Source: JBAWZR01 sp037142915 (lineage in GTDB: Bacteria > Patescibacteriota > Minisyncoccia > Moranbacterales > UBA1568). Taken from it: a stretch of DNA of 19,445 bases. Below the pieces are notes generated by a model, which searched no databases, had not been told where the DNA came from, and saw nothing but the letters and a program-made list of their open reading frames with translations. Below are positions 14,686-19,445 of the stretch, piece after piece. The position numbers and the translations under genes were made by a program. How positions within the stretch are numbered: the stretch's first letter is position 1; each line of letters begins with the position of its first letter. The DNA lies in the NCBI GenBank assembly GCA_037142915.1, contig JBAWZR010000012.1:1-19445 (forward strand), read 5' to 3'.

Positions 14686-16011
14686 TCAAATGAAAACTTC
14701 CTCATTTTTCTCGCTCACCTTCTTCGTTCGTTTTCGCGTTGGTGATTTTCGGTGTTGAGAACGCGTCAAGAGAAGTTCCATAAGAAAGTGATGCAGCGTC
14801 ATCGAATTGTTCACCTCCAAATGATTTTTCTCCGCTTCCTCCTGTAATTTTTGGAGTCGTTCCTTCATCATACCCTGAAACTCAAGCTTTTCTAAAAGAG
14901 AATCTTTTTTTTCTCTCAACAAAGACATCTCTGCTGGAGTAGTCGCCAGTTCGGCCAATAAACCCGCAAGAGCACTCCTCCGATCTTCACTCTCATTTTT
15001 TTTAGGTTGTTCAGAAATCTTTTTTGCATTCATCTGAGGCTCCTCAACCAATGAAATTGGTCGTGGTGGTGGAGTCTGGATCGGTTGACTGGAATTCACA
15101 ACAAAGGATTTGGTTTTGGACGCGATGACCCTTTGTTCGAACTGTTCGTTAACCTGCCGGCATTGTTCCGCTAATTCCCGGCGTGCGATATCCACCTCCT
15201 CACGCACCTCCGCGATACCCGGCGCACTTTCCGTTGATTTTTGTACCTTGAAAGGCATAGGTCGCTCAATCCCAAGCCGTCGCGCGACCTTGTCAAAAAA
15301 AGGTTCTTTGGTTTCCTCGGTATCTGGTCTTAATTGACTATCCAATACAGCACGCTTATTGATCAATGTTTGGAGTTTTCGACCGACTTCGACTCGTATC
15401 TCCGGAAGGATTTCATTGGGATCCGCATTGATATCGACATATATCAAACCTGATTCCTTAGAAAATTTCTCAAAGTGCTCTTCCGCATGAGAACCTGAAA
15501 AAGTCCTCTTACGAAAATGGGCCTGCGGGTTATCCGAATACACCAGACTCAACTGGACCGCATCGCTATCTATCTCCTGAAGAGCATACCAATCCAGTCC
15601 CTGATCTTGTATCTGCACATAAATCGTACTCAGCATTTCTTCCGGATGAGCAGGATGCCTTTCATGACGACTCCACCAGACCTTCATCATTTTATTCAAA
15701 ACCTTTTTACCGATAGCATGGGAGTGACTTCCCTCTGCCACCTGCGATGGTATGAGCTCTGGAACAGAGGGGTACTGCTGCGGACTTTTCGGAAAAAAAG
15801 TGATCGCCTGCTGATTCTCATCCATGTTGACACTCACATCCAAAGTCACCTTCAAATCTTCTTTCTTTTGAGGAGGCTTCTCATGTACCGATTCCTGCTC
15901 TGCTGGTGATTCCACCGTCGTCGAACGAAGCAGATCATCCACTTTTTGATCTGATTGCGATTCAACGGTTTCATCATCACGAGACTCTGCCTTCATCTGT
16001 TCAAAAGACAT
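14686..16011 (-). CDS. Soluble protein of unknown function, first gene of the ATPase cluster
   Basis: A 441-residue hydrophilic protein with no membrane helix or signal peptide. Residues 1-65 are acidic and disordered in appearance. Residues about 95-215 look globular, with aromatic and mixed alpha/beta character (VWWSRHERHPAHPEEM, IYVQIQDQGLDWYALQEI, SGLIYVDINADPNEI). Residues 265-300 and 370-410 are likely coiled coils, and a PPPRP linker lies near 317. The C-terminus is strongly basic (RKSPTRKRTKK) and could touch membrane or nucleic acid. I recognise no family. It opens the four-gene cluster and is 13 bases from the giant gene, so the two proteins are probably made together. Confidence 0.85.
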   Translation of the reverse strand: MSFEQMKAESRDDETVESQSDQKVDDLLRSTTVESPAEQESVHEKPPQKKEDLKVTLDVSVNMDENQQAITFFPKSPQQYPSVPELIPSQVAEGSHSHAIGKKVLNKMMKVWWSRHERHPAHPEEMLSTIYVQIQDQGLDWYALQEIDSDAVQLSLVYSDNPQAHFRKRTFSGSHAEEHFEKFSKESGLIYVDINADPNEILPEIRVEVGRKLQTLINKRAVLDSQLRPDTEETKEPFFDKVARRLGIERPMPFKVQKSTESAPGIAEVREEVDIARRELAEQCRQVNEQFEQRVIASKTKSFVVNSSQPIQTPPPRPISLVEEPQMNAKKISEQPKKNESEDRRSALAGLLAELATTPAEMSLLREKKDSLLEKLEFQGMMKERLQKLQEEAEKNHLEVNNSMTLHHFLMELLLTRSQHRKSPTRKRTKKVSEKNEEVFI

Positions 16012-16048
16012 ACTTTAAAGAATTTTATTTTTTTCGAATGCGTTATGG

Positions 16049-16054
16049 TATAAT
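16049..16054 (+). promoter_or_regulatory. Promoter of the glycosyltransferase pair (extended -10)
   Basis: A perfect TATAAT preceded directly by TGG (16046-16048) lies about 44 bases before the ATG at 16098. No strong -35 is evident. It overlaps the opposite-strand -10 of the unknown cluster by two bases. Confidence 0.6.
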
Positions 16055-16080
16055 AATAGCATAGATTTTTTCGCAATCAA
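16053..16080 (-). promoter_or_regulatory. Promoter of the four-gene unknown cluster
   Basis: On the minus strand TTGATT (16075-16080), a 16-base spacer, and TATTAT (16053-16058) with TGC directly before it (16059-16061) make an extended -10 promoter. The leader to the ATG at 16011 would be about 35 bases, without a Shine-Dalgarno sequence. Confidence 0.55.
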
Positions 16081-16097
16081 AAATACAAATAATTTTT

Positions 16098-17726
16098 ATG
16101 TCAACTGCCAACCTCCGTCAACATCGATCGATTGCTCTGATCCTGTTGGTTTTCCTCCTCGCGATCGCCTTCACACTTCGTTTCTGGCACAATGGCACAC
16201 TCCCCGGAGGACTCTATCCCGACGAATCGGTCAATGGCATCGATGCTATCCACGCTCTCGAGACACACTCCTTCCAACTCTTCTACCAAAACAACAATGG
16301 CCGCGAGGGTCTGTTCATCAACCTCCAAGCACTCGCACTTGCCATTTTCGGTTTTCATACCTGGGCACTCCGACTCTGGTCAGCTCTTTTCGGTACGCTC
16401 GCAGTACTCGGAGTCTACCTCGTCGCTCTCGAACTCTGGCGGCGCAAATCCCTCGCTCTCGTCTCCGCCTTTCTCTTCACCTTTTCTTATTGGGCTATTA
16501 ATTTCTCCCGTATTGGTTTCCGGGCGATCATGGTGCCGTTCATCCTGACATTTTCCATCTATTTCCTCCTCCGCGGCCTGCGCACGCTCCGACTTTGGTC
16601 ATTCTTTTGGAGTGGCATCATCTTCGGACTCGGTCTGCATACTTATATTGCCTTTCGTCTCGCCCCGCTCATCCTCGTCATCTTCTTCATCGGCGCCATC
16701 CTCGCGTATCAGGACTTCCTCAAGCGATTTTGGAAACATATCCTCATATTTATTCTCGGCGCTTTCATTACCGCACTCCCGATGTTTTATGACTTCGCCA
16801 AAAATCCCGACCACTTCGTATCCCGATCCAATTCCATTTCTGTCTTTTCTCCCGATATCAATCATGGCAATCTTCCTCTCACGCTCGGCGAAACATTTGG
16901 TCTCAGCCTCTTGAAATATAATTTTTGGGGCGACCAAAACTGGCGTCACAACTATCCGCCCTATCCTAACCTTGATCCATTCACTGGCACACTCTTCTTG
17001 CTTGGGTTCATTTTCCTTTTTTCGCGAATATTTATTTTACTTCGTAGACGATTCAAAGATCATGCCTACAACCCCGAACTCGCCCGACTCTTCCTCATCC
17101 TCGGGTGGTTCTTCGTGATGTTGATGCCGGAATTCCTCACGAACGAAGGTCTCCCTCACTCCCTCCGCGCCATTGGCACACTCCCCGTAGTCTTCCTCAT
17201 TGCCGTGCTGCCTCTCATGTGGCTCCGGGAATGGTATCGCATCGCCCGCCCAACACCTCGACTTGGTTTCATATGGATATGTGTTATCTTCCTCATGCTC
17301 GTCGCCAGCTGGAACACCATCAAGTATTTTTATTTCTTCGCCAATAATCCCAATCAACATGGTGCCTTCAATCAGAACTACACCAATATGGCGGACTACC
17401 TCATCTCACTTCCATCCGATGTCCATAAATATGTCTATACCAATGCCGGAGGTACAATGATTGATGATGCCTCCCTCGTCAATATACCTTCGCTTCCCGT
17501 CACCGCTCAACCACTTGTCTTCCTCACACATGGCGCTGTTTCGAATCTTACCTATATAATGCCCGACACTGACTTCACTCTAACCGCTCCCGCCGTCATC
17601 ATCCCGATGAATTACGACGGCAGTTTCATCGAAAAACTTCATACCAATTACCCCAATCTTCGTACCGAAAAAATAGACCTCAAACCCGGAACGCAAAGTG
17701 ATTTCACTGCAATACTTATCCAATAA
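16098..17726 (+). CDS. GT39/ArnT-like membrane glycosyltransferase, first of a pair
   Basis: A 542-residue polytopic protein of the GT-C fold, which transfers sugars from lipid carriers to acceptors on the outer face of the membrane. After TM1 (11-29) comes GGLYPDESVNGIDA with the Asp42-Glu43 pair typical of the first outside loop, then GREGLFINLQALALAIFG and RLWSALFGTLAVLGVYL. About ten membrane helices follow to residue 420, then a soluble C-terminal domain of roughly 110 residues (NYTNMADYLISLP, VYTNAGG). Sugar and acceptor cannot be deduced. The next gene, 49 bases on, is of the same broad class but clearly different in sequence. The leader is AT-rich with no Shine-Dalgarno sequence. Confidence 0.87.
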   Translation: MSTANLRQHRSIALILLVFLLAIAFTLRFWHNGTLPGGLYPDESVNGIDAIHALETHSFQLFYQNNNGREGLFINLQALALAIFGFHTWALRLWSALFGTLAVLGVYLVALELWRRKSLALVSAFLFTFSYWAINFSRIGFRAIMVPFILTFSIYFLLRGLRTLRLWSFFWSGIIFGLGLHTYIAFRLAPLILVIFFIGAILAYQDFLKRFWKHILIFILGAFITALPMFYDFAKNPDHFVSRSNSISVFSPDINHGNLPLTLGETFGLSLLKYNFWGDQNWRHNYPPYPNLDPFTGTLFLLGFIFLFSRIFILLRRRFKDHAYNPELARLFLILGWFFVMLMPEFLTNEGLPHSLRAIGTLPVVFLIAVLPLMWLREWYRIARPTPRLGFIWICVIFLMLVASWNTIKYFYFFANNPNQHGAFNQNYTNMADYLISLPSDVHKYVYTNAGGTMIDDASLVNIPSLPVTAQPLVFLTHGAVSNLTYIMPDTDFTLTAPAVIIPMNYDGSFIEKLHTNYPNLRTEKIDLKPGTQSDFTAILIQ

Positions 17727-17775
17727 TTAAAGTAGGACTTACTTGTTTGAAAAAATAATTTAATCAATCATACCT

Positions 17776-19445
17776 ATGCCGTTCATTCAAAAGTACCCGC
17801 ATCGCATCGCCGCCGCCATCCTCATTCTCTTCTTCGGAGTGTCGCTCTATATTTCTTCTCAGGATTCGACCATTATGGATGAGCAAGCACATATTCCTGC
17901 CGGCTATTCCTATGTCCGTTACGGTGATATGCGTCTCAATCCCGAGCATCCACCACTCCTGAAGGATCTCGCTGGACTCCCATTACTTTTCTTAAACCCC
18001 CTATTTCCGACCGATGCCCCAGAATGGATTAGCGGCATCAACGAACAATGGATCATGGGTGATAAACTCCTGCACCAAGAGGGTAACGATGCACAAGCCA
18101 TCACTTTTTGGTCTCGCCTTCCTATTCTCATTCTTTCAGTCATCCTCGGCATCGTGATCTATCTCTGGGTGAGTGAATGGCTCGGCATTGGCGCCGGTCT
18201 CTTCGCGCTCACACTCTATGCATTCGATCCAAACATTCTCGGACACAATCATTTCGTGACCACCGACCTCGGTATCGCCGCCTTCACCTTCTTCGCCGTC
18301 ATCACATTCATCCGCTGGGTCAAAAATCCCATAATGCCCAATACATTGCTCTTCGGGTTATTCCTCGGTCTCGCTCAACTCACCAAGTTTTCCGGTGTCA
18401 TTTTGTTTCCACTCTTCTTCCTGCTCGCTATTGTCTATGCAATTTCCCGCAACAAACGCGGCGTTTCCGAAGGTGAGCCTTCTACGCCGTGGCAACTCAT
18501 CTGGGGATACACCTGGAGATACACAATTGCCGTCATCATCTGCTTCATCGCTATTGAAATCCTTTATTTCTTCAATACGCTCAATATGCCGGCCGAGAAG
18601 ATCAGCATCATCGCCGATGCCAGCTTCAAAGCCAATACCGCAGCAGCCCATATTGCCAAGGCTACTATTGATTGGATGGTGGCCAAACCTATTCTCAAAC
18701 CACTGGCGGAATATTTCCTCGGTGTCTTTATGGTTTTCGCGCGCGTCGCCGGTGGCAATACCTATTACTTCTTCGGCACCGTGACCAACCACGCTACACC
18801 GCTCTACTTCCCCGCCGTGTTTCTCCTCAAAGAAACTCTTCCACTCCTCATCCTAAGCCTCTTCAGTCTCGTCTACGCTATCACTCGACTCACTACTTCA
18901 ATCCGCACCCGTACTCAATCCACCGGACTCTGGATGGCACAATATATCGAACACAACATCTCGCAAGTTACGATGTTGAGTTTCGTCATTTTCTATTCCT
19001 ATCTCAGTATCACCGGCAATCTCAATATCGGCTTCCGCCACCTCTTCCCGATATTACCGTTCATATATATCCTCATCACCAAGATCGTCTGGGACGCCTG
19101 CCACTCGCACTCCGAACGCTATTCCTCCGTCAATCAGATGCTCGCCAAAATTTTTACAGGCATCTTCATCTTCTGGATCGTTGCCATCCCCGTCATCGCC
19201 TATCCTTCGTATATGTCGTACTTCAACGAAGCAGTCGGCGGGCACGCCAACGGCTACCAGTATGTCACGGACTCGAACTACGACTGGGGTCAGGATTTGA
19301 AACGCCTCAAAATTTGGGTAGATCAATACAATCAGTGTGTCGCGAATCTCACGAACGATTGTTCGGCGAAGCTCACCTCAAGTGGCGCAGTACCGACTGT
19401 GGAACCGATCAGCACCCTGCGCATCGATTACTTCGGTGGTTCCAG
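17776..19445 (+). CDS. GT39/ArnT-like membrane glycosyltransferase, second of a pair, 3' end missing
   Basis: The frame is open from the ATG at 17776 to the window edge, 556 residues without a stop, so the end lies outside. TM1 (11-26) is followed by MDEQAHIPAGYSYVRYGD with Asp35-Glu36 and LNPEHPPLLKDL at 53-64, a strong signature of PMT/ArnT-like GT-C enzymes. Later, TTDLGIAAFTF, GNLNIGFRHLFPILPF and SYFNEAVGG with DSNYDWGQDLKRL (near 497-509) match a subgroup of phospholipid carrier-dependent glycosyltransferases as I recall it. It probably shares the transcript of the preceding gene and acts in glycosylation of surface proteins or polymers. Confidence 0.88.
   Translation, partial: MPFIQKYPHRIAAAILILFFGVSLYISSQDSTIMDEQAHIPAGYSYVRYGDMRLNPEHPPLLKDLAGLPLLFLNPLFPTDAPEWISGINEQWIMGDKLLHQEGNDAQAITFWSRLPILILSVILGIVIYLWVSEWLGIGAGLFALTLYAFDPNILGHNHFVTTDLGIAAFTFFAVITFIRWVKNPIMPNTLLFGLFLGLAQLTKFSGVILFPLFFLLAIVYAISRNKRGVSEGEPSTPWQLIWGYTWRYTIAVIICFIAIEILYFFNTLNMPAEKISIIADASFKANTAAAHIAKATIDWMVAKPILKPLAEYFLGVFMVFARVAGGNTYYFFGTVTNHATPLYFPAVFLLKETLPLLILSLFSLVYAITRLTTSIRTRTQSTGLWMAQYIEHNISQVTMLSFVIFYSYLSITGNLNIGFRHLFPILPFIYILITKIVWDACHSHSERYSSVNQMLAKIFTGIFIFWIVAIPVIAYPSYMSYFNEAVGGHANGYQYVTDSNYDWGQDLKRLKIWVDQYNQCVANLTNDCSAKLTSSGAVPTVEPISTLRIDYFGGS

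Noticed and set aside
7408..16011. Integrated conjugative element or plasmid transfer region
   Set aside because: No relaxase, integrase, VirB4-type second ATPase, pilin, attachment site or flanking direct repeat is visible; only the motor ATPase resembles transfer proteins.
1..19445. CRISPR array, rRNA or insertion sequence with transposase
   Set aside because: I looked for regularly spaced repeats, rRNA-like conserved blocks and DDE/HUH/tyrosine transposase motifs and saw none.

Overview
The window looks like a chromosomal segment from a member of the Candidate Phyla Radiation (Patescibacteria, Parcubacteria-like). This is an inference from gene content: a compact 500-residue RelA/SpoT protein that ends after its TGS domain, a 59-residue bL28, a membrane-anchored T4SS/HerA-like ATPase preceded by large coiled-coil proteins, paired GT39-like glycosyltransferases, and almost no Shine-Dalgarno sequences. 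TGA ends several genes (relA, the ATPase) and does not occur inside them, so the code is the standard bacterial one and not the Gly-TGA code of Gracilibacteria/Absconditabacteria.

Layout. Positions 1-325(-): 5' part of an exported protein, cut by the window edge. Positions 326-722: intergenic, with one copy of a dispersed hairpin repeat. Positions 723-4122(-): a four-gene run mutY > AI-2E-type membrane protein > lgt > membrane-anchored thioredoxin-fold protein. Positions 4186-5688(+): relA/spoT, divergent from mutY and convergent with a site-2 protease gene (5736-6467,-), with a bidirectional hairpin between them. Positions 6583-6762(+): rpmB (bL28). Positions 6889-7344(+): mscL with a C-terminal zinc ribbon. 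Positions 7408-16011(-): the accessory-looking heart of the window, four genes reading 441 aa > 1362 aa > 138 aa > 832-aa ATPase. A 152-bp element bounded by 27-bp inverted repeats sits between the last two genes. Positions 16098-17726(+) and 17776-end(+): two multi-pass GT39/ArnT-like glycosyltransferases, the second cut by the window edge.

How the genes may work together. The 7408-16011 cluster combines a motor ATPase (Walker A and B, one N-terminal membrane helix), a giant membrane scaffold with coiled coils, a proline-rich linker and a large predicted outside domain, and two soluble partners. It is the best candidate for an undescribed envelope-spanning or DNA/protein-handling machine. 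It shares an overlapping divergent promoter region with the two glycosyltransferases, so surface glycosylation and this machine may be linked in regulation. Lgt, the CPHC thiol protein, the site-2 protease and MscL are ordinary envelope functions.

Regulatory style. Many starts follow A/T-rich leaders without a Shine-Dalgarno sequence. Several upstream regions carry an extended -10 (TGN followed by TATAAT, TATACT or a close variant), usually with a weak -35. Two kinds of dispersed palindromic repeat are present.
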